Source of the DNA: Chloroflexota bacterium
Lineage (GTDB): Bacteria > Chloroflexota > Dehalococcoidia > Lucifugimonadales > Lucifugimonadaceae
Assembly (NCBI GenBank): GCA_013204555.1
Contig: JABMNO010000048.1
Location: 1-64,000, forward strand
Direction: 5' to 3'
Length of the DNA stretch: 64,000 nt
The translations under genes were made by a program, and so were the position numbers. Below are positions 9,230 through 17,917 of this stretch, piece by piece. The first letter of the stretch is position 1; each line of letters starts with the position of its first letter. The notes beneath the pieces are model-generated. The model saw nothing but the letters and a program-made list of their open reading frames with translations, was not told the origin of the DNA and did no database searches.

Positions 9230-9274
9230 AATCGAAAAGGGGGCGGCTTGTGAAAGCTCGCCCCCTTTTCGATT
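9230..9274. terminator. Bidirectional Rho-independent terminator
   Basis: A perfect 16-bp inverted repeat (9230-9245 with 9259-9274) encloses a 13-nt loop. The stem is G/C-rich at the loop end and A/T-rich at the base, so a U-rich run follows the stem in either direction. It lies between two convergent genes and can stop transcription of both. Confidence 0.9.
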
Positions 9275-9312
9275 ACGTTTATTTCGGCCTGAAGGTCAGC
9301 GCCGTGCGCCGA

Positions 9313-12300
9313 CTACGGCCACGATTGAACTCCTGAACCGAAGTTTGAAGCTATGGCTGAGATATCCAGGATATCCACCATATCGTCGCCAGTCAGGTCT
9401 ATGGTCCTACCTGAACTGTCCATGTGGCCGACCACCACCTGACCGAATTCGGCCGCTGCGGCGCTGAGGTCTCTAATGGTTGACACACCATCGCTATCAA
9501 CATCCCCCGCCCGTAACGTTACCGTCGCCATCGTCGTTGTAGCGGTGGGTAATGTGACGTTGGTTGCAATCGAAACCAGATGGCCGTCCGCGCTTGCGGA
9601 GATGTCATACGTCTTCGAGCGGTCTACGTCAGTGAAGCTGAAGCTGCCATCGGAAGCGACACTTGAAGTCGATGAAGTCGAATTGTCGGTAGGCTCCAGA
9701 AGCACTTCCAGGTTGTAACCCGACAATGTGCTGCTGGAAATCCCAGTTTGTGTATTTACGGTTCCAAGTATTGACCCAGTCCCAGAAATGGGGGCCGCAA
9801 CTGTGACGTCTGTCCGGATCCGGTTGTTGTTACGGTTGAAGTCGTTGGTCGCAGGAGCCACCGTAAGGTCGATTGTGGAAGTGCCAGAGCCACTCGGCGC
9901 GAACGCTGTCAACGACACCGTAGCCTGTGCTCCACTTGCAATCGTGCCAAGAGCACAACTACGAGTCTGGCCGTTGGGTGAGTTACAGATTCCCTGACTT
10001 GAGTTTGAGGATCCGAATATCCATCCAACTGGCAGTGTAAGGATTACATCCACGCCATCTGAATCAGGTGCCCCTGCAGCATTGTTGAACACCGTGCCAT
10101 CAATTGACAGCTCTCCACCTGGTGCGACTGAGCCGGGAGCGATTACCGCTTCCAGACGGAGATCCGCAGGTGGATCTAGTGGCGCTGCGCCAGCGGCGAA
10201 GAACGCCAGGCCGAATGGCCCATTCAATCCTATTAGAGAGTTGTCGTCCAACGCTCCACCAGGGTTCTCCGCGAACACTACAGGCAGGTCTGTTATCGGA
10301 ACTGAGCTAGATGCGGCGGCATCGATATCAGTCTTCAAAAGCTGATAGATGTTGTCGCGGCAGTAGCCTGAGAAGAACAGGTCATCATTTGCATCAAGTG
10401 CAAATCCACGAATTGCCGGGGCTTCACCACCAAGTGAGGACTGGCCTGATGCGCATGGCGCCGTAGTCGTTCCACCATCTTCGTTGACGAACTGAGCAAC
10501 CATTGTGGACGTTGATCTTGAAGGATCAATACGCCAGATTTCGTTACTGAAGTTGCCAACGTAGATGTTGCCTGCGGAGTCAATCTTCAGGTTGCCCTCG
10601 TTGCCCGACACAATTGTGCCAATGGGAAGAGCGTTGACGGTGCCAAAACCCGGCGCAAGTATTTCGAATACCTGCCCTGTATCGTCGGAGAACAGGATGT
10701 CGCCGCTACCAGGATCCTCCGCGATCCCTTGTGGGAGGCTCAGGCCCGACGCCAGCACCTCAGACGATGAGGCGCTTCCATCAGGATTAAGCGTCACTCG
10801 AAGGATTCGGTTTCCGGAGTCCGCAACAAGCAGTCTTCCCTGTGAATCGATATCCAACGCGTTTGGATTGTCGAACGTTACTGTGGATGCAACTGGAACT
10901 ACGTTGCCTGCTACATCGGTTCGGTGGATACCGGGGTAGTCGTCGGAGATGTACAGCAGGCCTGTGATGCCATCAAACTGCAAACCGGAAGTTCCACTGA
11001 AACCACTGGCGTAATTCGTGATCGTTCCGTCACAGTTGACGCGCACAACAGTCCTGCCGCCGCCGCCGTTGCCTTCGTTGGCAACATAGAGCGCCTGATC
11101 GCAAGCGAACGGTGGATTATCGAATGAGTTGAGGAAGTCAACTCCGTTTCGGACTTCGTTCGTTCCAAGAGTGATTGACCAGGTTGTGCTGGTGCCTGAC
11201 GCCGCGGTCTGAGTCCATCCTGTTTGCATCACCTCGCTGATCACGTAGTCGCCAGCACTGAGGTTCATGAACGAGAACAGGCCCACTTCGTTTGGCTCAA
11301 TGTTGCCATTTGTGTTGACGTCAAATGAACCAGTGGTCGTGGTTCCCACCAGGGTATTAGTGCCGTCTCTGAGTTCTATCGTCCAGCCATCTTTACCAGG
11401 CTCTCCGGCGTCAAGAGTTCCATCGGCGTTGAAGTCGTGGATCTTCCGGCCATTGATTGAACCAGTGGAAGGGGGAGTGCTTGTGCCAGTGCTGGTGCCC
11501 GAGGGAGTCAGAGTGGTGGTCCCACCGAATACGGCGTAGATCTCATCAACCGGAGCCCCACTTGGGTTATCTGCCCACACAGGATTCTGGTTGAAGTCAG
11601 TCGCTCCATCCAAGTCGAGACTTCCGGTATCTGCCAGAAGTTCGTCTGCCATTGGCGAGCCCGGGTTCAACGTGAACACGCTGACGCCGGTGTTCACAAA
11701 TGGCGCGGTGTAAACGAGATACATGTCCAAGAACGGTATCGTTCCGGACGCTACTTCGTTATCCAGATTATCCAGAATGGAGAATGTGCCGTTGAGGTAA
11801 CTTCGTCTCTCGGCGTTTTTATCACTTGAATTCTTGTAATAGACAAGAGTTGTTGTGCCAACAATGCTGGGATCGTTATCCGGTGTTGGACCACTGATGA
11901 CCCTGTTAACAATGCTTGAACTATCCAGTGTCAACCCATCCATATCGAGTCTGAGTCCACCCTGACCGATACTCGAAAGGGAGTCATAACTTGTGTGGCT
12001 CAGAGAGGATGCCATATATGGCGCGGTGCCGGTAGACGGACTGCTCAAGCTCCTGTATGCGATCGAACCGCTAAACGGCTCAGCAGGACCCGTGGGGTCC
12101 ATGGCAAGTACACCTTGAGTAGGACCGGCGGGTGTGTTTGGAAGGCTAGAAAGGGGGGTGCTAGTCGTTGTGCTGAACGAACTGCTCGCAAGCGCGGCCG
12201 GCCGCAAGCCTTCAAACACAATGTCGCCCGGGTGGGATGAATCTACCCCCACATCTGCGATAACTGTCGATACAGCTGCGTTGGCCACAAAAAATGCCGC

Positions 12301-12363
12301 TACCGCGGCAAACGCGAACGCGCCAATTAAACGAAAATTGACGCGGATATTAAATCGCCCCAT
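9313..12363 (-). CDS. Large secreted multidomain protein with dockerin-like C-terminus
   Basis: A 1016-residue exported protein. A signal peptide (about 1-36, ending near VIADVG) is followed by a Ser/Thr/Pro-rich region. A SdrD/Cna-B-like domain covers about 305-410 (GRKIHDFNADGTLDAGE, then GDYVISEV). A beta-propeller of irregular NHL-like blades covers about 420-720. A DUF11-like beta-sandwich (PADLRLEAVIAPGSVAPGG) covers about 735-860. A carboxypeptidase-regulatory-like domain follows, then a dockerin-like pair of calcium loops (DVDSDGVSTIRD and DLTGDDMVDILD) ending in SNFGSG...WP. The domain order at the C-terminus matches the convergent NHL protein at 7237-9129, suggesting a shared anchoring or assembly mechanism. 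No cohesin is visible in this window. Confidence 0.8.
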   Translation of the reverse strand: MGRFNIRVNFRLIGAFAFAAVAAFFVANAAVSTVIADVGVDSSHPGDIVFEGLRPAALASSSFSTTTSTPLSSLPNTPAGPTQGVLAMDPTGPAEPFSGSIAYRSLSSPSTGTAPYMASSLSHTSYDSLSSIGQGGLRLDMDGLTLDSSSIVNRVISGPTPDNDPSIVGTTTLVYYKNSSDKNAERRSYLNGTFSILDNLDNEVASGTIPFLDMYLVYTAPFVNTGVSVFTLNPGSPMADELLADTGSLDLDGATDFNQNPVWADNPSGAPVDEIYAVFGGTTTLTPSGTSTGTSTPPSTGSINGRKIHDFNADGTLDAGEPGKDGWTIELRDGTNTLVGTTTTGSFDVNTNGNIEPNEVGLFSFMNLSAGDYVISEVMQTGWTQTAASGTSTTWSITLGTNEVRNGVDFLNSFDNPPFACDQALYVANEGNGGGGRTVVRVNCDGTITNYASGFSGTSGLQFDGITGLLYISDDYPGIHRTDVAGNVVPVASTVTFDNPNALDIDSQGRLLVADSGNRILRVTLNPDGSASSSEVLASGLSLPQGIAEDPGSGDILFSDDTGQVFEILAPGFGTVNALPIGTIVSGNEGNLKIDSAGNIYVGNFSNEIWRIDPSRSTSTMVAQFVNEDGGTTTAPCASGQSSLGGEAPAIRGFALDANDDLFFSGYCRDNIYQLLKTDIDAAASSSVPITDLPVVFAENPGGALDDNSLIGLNGPFGLAFFAAGAAPLDPPADLRLEAVIAPGSVAPGGELSIDGTVFNNAAGAPDSDGVDVILTLPVGWIFGSSNSSQGICNSPNGQTRSCALGTIASGAQATVSLTAFAPSGSGTSTIDLTVAPATNDFNRNNNRIRTDVTVAAPISGTGSILGTVNTQTGISSSTLSGYNLEVLLEPTDNSTSSTSSVASDGSFSFTDVDRSKTYDISASADGHLVSIATNVTLPTATTTMATVTLRAGDVDSDGVSTIRDLSAAAAEFGQVVVGHMDSSGRTIDLTGDDMVDILDISAIASNFGSGVQSWP

Positions 12364-12652
12364 AAGTCATCCTCCCGTGCTTCCGTGCCTAACGGCAACA
12401 AGTATATCGGCCCCTTGGCCGCTTCTTGAATAGTCATCGGCAGATATCTCTGTACACATCGAGATTGTCATCTACTGGGATGAGAATCTAGGGTTGATTT
12501 CGCGATGTTAAGTTGCAGATATCCGACACTAATTCCCTCCGGCAACTATGAATCGATCGATGACCCAGGCTAATAAGCCGCGCCGCGATGCGCACGCTGC
12601 TAATGTACGAGTGGTCGCGAGGCAGCGTGTGATGATCATAAGGAGATCACTA
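12364..12652. promoter_or_regulatory. Divergent intergenic region
   Basis: About 290 bp separate the starts of the large secreted protein (minus) and the zinc-ribbon protein (plus), so promoters for both should lie here. I see no strong repeat. The ribosome-binding site AGGAGA at 12641-12646 serves the zinc-ribbon gene and fixes its start. Confidence 0.4.
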
Positions 12653-12862
12653 ATGTCTGGACAAACATTTGCGTGTTCAAAATGCTCGGCGCACGAGTAT
12701 GAAACAGGCCAGATTAGAACTACAGGTTCAGGCCTTTCCAGGTTCTTTAACGTTCAGAACCAGAAGTACACCACCGTCAGTTGCACGAAGTGCGGTTACA
12801 CGGAGCTATACAAGCTCGATGGTAGGGGAATTGGCAACGTAATCGATTTCTTCACCAACTGA
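12653..12862 (+). CDS. Small zinc-ribbon protein
   Basis: A 69-residue protein with two CxxC knuckles: CSKC near residue 8 and CTKC near residue 46. The rest is a short beta-rich core ending in a GRGIGNVIDFFTN tail. Length and pattern match the conserved family of predicted nucleic-acid-binding zinc-ribbon proteins (COG3478-like). ATG 12653 is chosen over the upstream ATG 12548 because AGGAGA lies 6 nt before it and the family starts just ahead of the first CxxC. The molecular role is unknown. Confidence 0.75.
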   Translation: MSGQTFACSKCSAHEYETGQIRTTGSGLSRFFNVQNQKYTTVSCTKCGYTELYKLDGRGIGNVIDFFTN

Positions 12863-12883
12863 GGCGCTCTTTCCCAGTAATTC

Positions 12884-13489
12884 ATGCCCCAAACGCGTGT
12901 GATCCTGATTGGCGGCACATCGACCGTTGGCAAAACCACTCTCGCTCAGGCGATGGCCGGGCGTCTCGGCTGGAGTCATATCTCCACTGACAGCCTTGCG
13001 CGTCACCCTGGCCGACCGTGGAAAACGGAGGTGAAGCCGGTTGTGCCTGAACAAGTGGCTGATCATTACCTTTCGTTGTCGGTGGACGAGTTGATCACCG
13101 ATGTTTTGCGCCACTATCGCGAAATGTGGCTCAGCATCGAAGAGTTGATCGCTATCCACGTTGCAGATGAGACCACCGAAGGCCTGATCCTTGAAGGTTC
13201 GGCTCTGTGGCCAGAAAGCGTCGCGAAGCTGGAACTCGATGGTGTGACGGCGTTCTGGCTGACTGCCAGCGACGAACTTCTGGAATCTAGAATTCGGTCA
13301 GAGAGCCGATTTGCTGGGGGTACACCGGACGAGCAGGAGTTGATTGAGAAATTCCTCGCGCGAACTCTTTGTTATAACAATCTGATGATGCGCGCCGTGG
13401 ACAAACTCGGTCTGGTTAGCATCGATGTGGAATCGGTGAACCCTTCCGAAGATCTAGCCGATAAATGTTTGGTTCTGGCGCTCCGGTAG
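12884..13489 (+). CDS. P-loop kinase of unknown substrate
   Basis: A 201-residue protein with a Walker A motif GGTSTVGKTT at about residues 9-18, followed by the pattern WSHISTDSLAR typical of small-molecule kinases. A helical lid region contains DELLESRIRSESRF, whose arginines probably contact phosphates. The overall look is that of an uncharacterised AAA-type or 2-phosphoglycerate-kinase-like P-loop kinase. It lies 21 bp downstream of the zinc-ribbon gene and may be cotranscribed with it. The substrate cannot be read from the sequence. Confidence 0.65.
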   Translation: MPQTRVILIGGTSTVGKTTLAQAMAGRLGWSHISTDSLARHPGRPWKTEVKPVVPEQVADHYLSLSVDELITDVLRHYREMWLSIEELIAIHVADETTEGLILEGSALWPESVAKLELDGVTAFWLTASDELLESRIRSESRFAGGTPDEQELIEKFLARTLCYNNLMMRAVDKLGLVSIDVESVNPSEDLADKCLVLALR

Positions 13490-13531
13490 CTGCTGGGCTT
13501 GCCCCGCCTCGCCTCAATTTGACAATACCCG

Positions 13532-13541
13532 CCCCCCCCCC
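13532..13541. repeat. Homopolymeric C tract
   Basis: Ten consecutive C residues in the spacer between the P-loop kinase and the third enolase-superfamily gene. Such runs are prone to length change and to sequencing error. Nearby (13494-13510) is a gggcttgccccgcc motif also found inverted in the repeat region at 49031-49046. Confidence 0.6.
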
Positions 13542-13737
13542 GCAAAAACACCGGCCCGCATCAGAACAAGAGCTGGCCCTTGGATGAATTTAGAAGAACC
13601 CGGGCCGACGGGTACCCGGATTATTTCCTCTGTGAAACAACTCTGGATTAGAATGCGCCTCACCGAGTTGGTCATGATATTGATGGCTCGGATTTGGTCA
13701 AAACGATGTTCAATGGTTTCAAGGGCAGGTGTTCCAC

Positions 13738-14913
13738 ATGAAAATTACAGCAATTACACCGTGGATCATTCAGGTCCCCTGGAGCGAACGTCCCGGAGAG
13801 ACCCCATCAGAAGATAACAAGCGTGAACTGCTCTTCACCCAGGTGGACACTGATGAGGGCATCACAGGCTGGGGGGAGGTCACGACCTATCCGGGCGTCG
13901 CCGGTAACCGATCAATTGCGCACATGATCCGCGAGGTTGGCGCGACGTTGATCGGCCGCGACCCTGCACACATCGAACGAATCTGGAACGACAACATTCG
14001 TTCGCTGACATACGTTGGGACTCGTGGTGCCGTTAGCGCAACCGCCAGCGCCATCGATATAGCGCTGTGGGATATTCGAGGTAAGGAGCTGGGGCAGCCA
14101 ATTTACATGCTGCTTGGCGGACCAGTTCGCGACCGCATCGGCCTCTACACCCACCCGCCACAAACCAACGAGCCGGTCCAGGCGGCAATCGACGCGAAGG
14201 AGATCGTGGCGTCGGGACACAGGGCGTTCAAATTCGACCCAATGATGCATTCGATTCCCGAAGGCAACGCGCACTACATTGACGGCCAGATATCTCAGAG
14301 GGGCATGGAAGAGGCGTGGGAAATCACAGCGGCCATTCGTGAAGCTGTGGGGCCAAGCATCGAACTACTCATCGACGCCCACGGCAAGTACAACGTGCCA
14401 ACGGCCATAGACCTGTGCCGTGGGCTTGAAGCATCAAATATCTTCTGGTTTGAAGAACCGGTGCCGGTTGAGAGCAACCATGCCCTTCGGCAAGTCCGGG
14501 AGAAAATCAACGCCAAGATCTCCGTTGGCGAACGCCTCTTCACCCGGTGGGAGTTCATTGACGTGTTTGAGAAAGAGCTTGCCGACTTCATCATGCCGGA
14601 CGTGACATGGACGGGCGGAATCTCTGAGCTGAAGAAAATCTCAACGCTTGCGGAGTCGTACTACATTCCAATCTCGCCTCACGATGCCAGCGGGCCAATC
14701 AATGTCATGGCCGGTGCGCAGGTGATGATGACGGTGCCGAACTTCTACAAGCTTGAAACATCCCGATACGACCTGAGCGACTACAACCAGTTTATTGACG
14801 AGCCATTGGAGATTCGTGAAGGCGACCTCTACGTGCCTGATCGGCCCGGGCTTGGAGTCAACCTGGACCCTGACGCGTTGAAGCGGTTCGCTATTGAAGG
14901 CTTCAATGGGTAG
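13738..14913 (+). CDS. Enolase-superfamily, galactonate dehydratase-like
   Basis: A 391-residue member of the mandelate racemase group with the layout of D-galactonate/gluconate-type dehydratases. It shows K165-F-D167 on strand 2, D213-A-H215 (IDAHGKYN), E239/E240 (FEEPVPVE), E265 (VGERLFTRWEF) and H315 (SPHDASGP). The histidine after the first metal ligand and the second histidine near the barrel end are the hallmark of acid-sugar dehydratases of the DgoD kind. The likely product is a 2-keto-3-deoxy sugar acid. ATG 13738 is chosen because MKITAITPW is the family N-terminus; GTG 13729 is an in-frame alternative. The korAB genes downstream could oxidise 2-oxoacids, but no direct pathway link is shown. 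Confidence 0.87.
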   Translation: MKITAITPWIIQVPWSERPGETPSEDNKRELLFTQVDTDEGITGWGEVTTYPGVAGNRSIAHMIREVGATLIGRDPAHIERIWNDNIRSLTYVGTRGAVSATASAIDIALWDIRGKELGQPIYMLLGGPVRDRIGLYTHPPQTNEPVQAAIDAKEIVASGHRAFKFDPMMHSIPEGNAHYIDGQISQRGMEEAWEITAAIREAVGPSIELLIDAHGKYNVPTAIDLCRGLEASNIFWFEEPVPVESNHALRQVREKINAKISVGERLFTRWEFIDVFEKELADFIMPDVTWTGGISELKKISTLAESYYIPISPHDASGPINVMAGAQVMMTVPNFYKLETSRYDLSDYNQFIDEPLEIREGDLYVPDRPGLGVNLDPDALKRFAIEGFNG

Positions 14914-15087
14914 CGGACTTCGGTGGAGAAATTCTGATCTAATTAGTGCTCGCCACGTTTCCCATGTCAGGCTACGTTGGTTGGCCTGAGGCGCGAGAAT
15001 AGAGATAATTCTTGTATTTGAAACGGTTCTTATTGCGACCGCCGATGTACGACGCGAGGTCATCAGCGGCACCTGTCATGAAATGGA

Positions 15088-16875
15088 GTGTGTCTTTTGA
15101 GTGAGCGTGAGTTCGATTACGTCCTTGCTATTGGTGGCGAGGCCGGGCAGGGGATAGCGACCCCGGGAGACATCCTGGCCCGTATTTTCATCCGACGGGG
15201 TCTCCACCTGTCTACCTACAACGCTTATCAGTCGCTCGTTCGTGGTGGCCACATTTTCTTGTTCATGCGTGTCAGCGATCAGAAGGTGTACACCCATGGC
15301 GACAAACTGGACACGATGCTGTGCCTGAACCAGGACACGATGGACAGGCATCTTGAACTCATGGAACCAGGCTCCTCTGTCGTGTACAACGCGGACACAA
15401 TTGTGCCCGGCGAGTCACGCGATGGTGTCCAAATGGTTGGACTGCCAATTGCTGATCTGACGCAGAGCCGAAACAGGTTGCTGCAAAACACCGTCGCGGT
15501 AGGCTCGATTATGGCCTTGATGGGAGAGGGATTTGACACTCTCCAGGAGAGCCTAACCCTGAGGTTCCAACGCTACGGTGATGAGGTCGTATCGGAGAAC
15601 ATCCGGGTGGCGCAGGCCGGATATGACTATGCGGGGGAGAATTTCACCGCTTATCCCACACCGCTTCCAAGAGGACCCAAACCGTTGGCCGTGTGGGCCG
15701 GAAATGACGCCCTTGCTATGGGTGGAGCGGCCGCCGGGGTCAAGTTCTATGTTGCATACCCGATGAGCCCCTCCACCGGAGTGCTTCATTGGATGGCGCA
15801 GCACGCGCGGGATCTTGGGATTATGGTTCGACAGGTGGAGGATGAAATCAGCGTCGCCAATATGGCGATAGGGGCCTCCCACGCGGGCGCTCGCGCCATG
15901 ACCGCGACTTCAGGCGGCGGTTTCGCCCTCATGACCGAAGCGATTGGCGCGGCGGGAATGATGGAGATACCGGTGGTCTTCATTGACGTCCAGCGCGGTG
16001 GGCCTTCCACCGGACTCCCAACGAAGACAGAGCAGGGCGACCTCTGGCAGGCTCTGGGCGCTAGCCAGGGTGATTTCCAGAAATTTATCGTCGCACCAAA
16101 AGACGCAGTTGACGCCTACAACACCGTTCCTGAGCTATTCAATCTGGTCGACAAGTACCAGTGTCCGGGAATGATTCTCTCTGACCTATTGATCTCCGAG
16201 GGCCGGTACAGCTTCGATCCGGATGAGATTGATATGCAACCTGAGATTAATCGAGGCGCACTAATCACAGAGCCGTCAGAATCGAATGGCTACAAGCGTT
16301 ATGAGAATACCGAAAGCGGTATATCAACGAGAGCACGGGCTGGACTTGAGGGATTTGTTCACGTGGTTGCATCGGACGAACATGATGAGGACTCAATCCT
16401 CCTCTCCGATGAATACACAAACCCCCACAAGCGCCGCAAGATGGTGGAAAAGCGCCACCGCAAGATGAGCACGGTTCTGGATGATGTTGCAGCGCCGGAA
16501 CTGGAAGGTCCGGAAGATGCAGACGTCACGCTCATTGGGTGGGGCTCAACCTACGGAGTTATTCATGAGGCGCTGGAGATACTGCGCGAACGAGGCATAT
16601 CAGCCAACCATCTGCCAATCAAGTGGATTATCCCATTCCACGTAGATGTGGTCACAGACATCGTGAACGGGGCCAGCAAGACTCTTGTTGTTGAGAACAA
16701 CCACTCCGGTCAGTTCTACCGGTACATGCGAAGTGAAACGGGCGTCTCTGTTGACGGTCACATACGCAAGTACGACGGGGAACCATTTGCCCCCCACCAC
16801 ATCGTTGAAGGCGTAATCGAACATCTGGCATCAGATCTGGATGTCTACGTACCCACCCAGGAAGTCATGGTTTAG
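15088..16875 (+). CDS. korA: 2-oxoacid:ferredoxin oxidoreductase, fused gamma-alpha subunit
   Basis: A 595-residue subunit combining the gamma domain (about 10-195, starting FDYVLAIGGEAGQGI) and the alpha, pyrimidine-binding domain (about 205-590, with GNDALAMGGAAAGVKFYVAYPMSPSTG). Together with the beta subunit downstream it would oxidatively decarboxylate a 2-oxoacid such as 2-oxoglutarate to an acyl-CoA, reducing ferredoxin. The fused gamma-alpha form plus short beta subunit is the KorAB type. Starts at GTG 15088 and TTG 15097 are both possible; TTG 15097 has GGAG (15084-15087) at a better distance. It lies 11 bp upstream of korB, clearly one operon, closed by the terminator at 17825. Confidence 0.92.
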   Translation: MCLLSEREFDYVLAIGGEAGQGIATPGDILARIFIRRGLHLSTYNAYQSLVRGGHIFLFMRVSDQKVYTHGDKLDTMLCLNQDTMDRHLELMEPGSSVVYNADTIVPGESRDGVQMVGLPIADLTQSRNRLLQNTVAVGSIMALMGEGFDTLQESLTLRFQRYGDEVVSENIRVAQAGYDYAGENFTAYPTPLPRGPKPLAVWAGNDALAMGGAAAGVKFYVAYPMSPSTGVLHWMAQHARDLGIMVRQVEDEISVANMAIGASHAGARAMTATSGGGFALMTEAIGAAGMMEIPVVFIDVQRGGPSTGLPTKTEQGDLWQALGASQGDFQKFIVAPKDAVDAYNTVPELFNLVDKYQCPGMILSDLLISEGRYSFDPDEIDMQPEINRGALITEPSESNGYKRYENTESGISTRARAGLEGFVHVVASDEHDEDSILLSDEYTNPHKRRKMVEKRHRKMSTVLDDVAAPELEGPEDADVTLIGWGSTYGVIHEALEILRERGISANHLPIKWIIPFHVDVVTDIVNGASKTLVVENNHSGQFYRYMRSETGVSVDGHIRKYDGEPFAPHHIVEGVIEHLASDLDVYVPTQEVMV

Positions 16876-16886
16876 AGGAGTTACTG

Positions 16887-17798
16887 ATGGCAACAACGGT
16901 AGATGCAGCCGAAGGCAATCCGATAGTCCAACTCACGGCAAAGGACTATAAAGGTCTGGTAGATCCAGACTGGTGTCCAGGATGTGGTGATTTTGGTGTG
17001 CTGAACAGTCTGCAGAGGGCCTGTGCGGAACTTGGCTTGAAACCCCACGAAATTGTGACGGTCAGCGGTATTGGCTGTTCCTCAAACTTTCCGGGGTACT
17101 TCAACTCTTACGGAATGCACACTCTTCATGGTCGCGCGTTAGCGGTAGCGACCGGGGTGAAGATGGCGAACCATGAGCTGAACGTGGTGGTCACCACCGG
17201 AGATGGCGATGGGTACGGCATTGGTGGAAATCACTTCACCCACACGGCGAGGAAGAATATTGATCTCACCTATCTGGTAATGAACAACCAGATCTACGGA
17301 CTGACTACAGGTCAGACATCTCCAACCAGCATGCCGGGGATGAAGACCAAGAGCACTCCATTTGGCAACGTTGAGACTCCGCTCAATCCTCTGACGTCCG
17401 CGATCATGAACGGCGCGACATACGTGGCACGGGGTTACAGCGGTGACATCAGACAACTTACCAACCTGGTCAAGGGAGGCATTGAGCACCGCGGGTTCGC
17501 GTTGATTGATATCTTCAGTCCTTGCACGACCTTCAATAAGGACAACGACCACCCGTTCTTCAAGCAACGAGTGAAGAAGCTTGAAGAAATGGACCACGAT
17601 ACTTCCGATTGGAAAATCGCTTGTGAGCGGGCGATGGAGTGGGGCGATACGCTCTACACCGGACTGTTTTTCAAAAAGGAAGGCGAAACTACGCTGGATG
17701 ACCGCGAGCCGATACTCAAAAAAGGCGGGCCGATCGCCACTCGTGAACTCGGTGTGAGCAATGAACAGGCGCAAAAGATCATCTCAGGGATGATGTAG
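16887..17798 (+). CDS. korB: 2-oxoacid:ferredoxin oxidoreductase beta subunit
   Basis: A 303-residue thiamine-diphosphate-binding subunit. The N-terminal DWCPGCGDFG motif carries cysteines and SGIGCSSNFPGY follows. The GDGDGYGIGGNHFTH segment followed by MNNQIYGLTTGQ is the ThDP/Mg site (GDG...N). These are characteristic of KorB/OforB. A RBS-like GAGGAG sits just before the start. The specificity between 2-oxoglutarate, pyruvate and other 2-oxoacids is not certain from sequence alone. The usual iron-sulfur cluster is coordinated by the conserved cysteines of this subunit. Confidence 0.93.
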   Translation: MATTVDAAEGNPIVQLTAKDYKGLVDPDWCPGCGDFGVLNSLQRACAELGLKPHEIVTVSGIGCSSNFPGYFNSYGMHTLHGRALAVATGVKMANHELNVVVTTGDGDGYGIGGNHFTHTARKNIDLTYLVMNNQIYGLTTGQTSPTSMPGMKTKSTPFGNVETPLNPLTSAIMNGATYVARGYSGDIRQLTNLVKGGIEHRGFALIDIFSPCTTFNKDNDHPFFKQRVKKLEEMDHDTSDWKIACERAMEWGDTLYTGLFFKKEGETTLDDREPILKKGGPIATRELGVSNEQAQKIISGMM

Positions 17799-17824
17799 GC
17801 CCGATACACCCTTTTTGTACAAAC

Positions 17825-17854
17825 AGAGGCCGCCGTGATAATACGGCGGCCTCT
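17825..17854 (+). terminator. Rho-independent terminator after korAB
   Basis: A perfect 12-bp stem (17825-17836 with 17843-17854) with a 6-nt loop, followed by a T-rich run (ttgatttt). It sits 26 bp after the korB stop. Confidence 0.9.
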
Positions 17855-17917
17855 TTGATTTTCCGCTATTTCCGGGTCCGGCTTCCGCCGTCTAGTGAGT
17901 GCTAACGCTCCTCGAAA

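Noticed and set aside
7234-12363. Possible cellulosome-type locus
   Set aside because: Dockerin-like endings are present but there is no cohesin, scaffoldin or glycoside hydrolase fused to them in the window.
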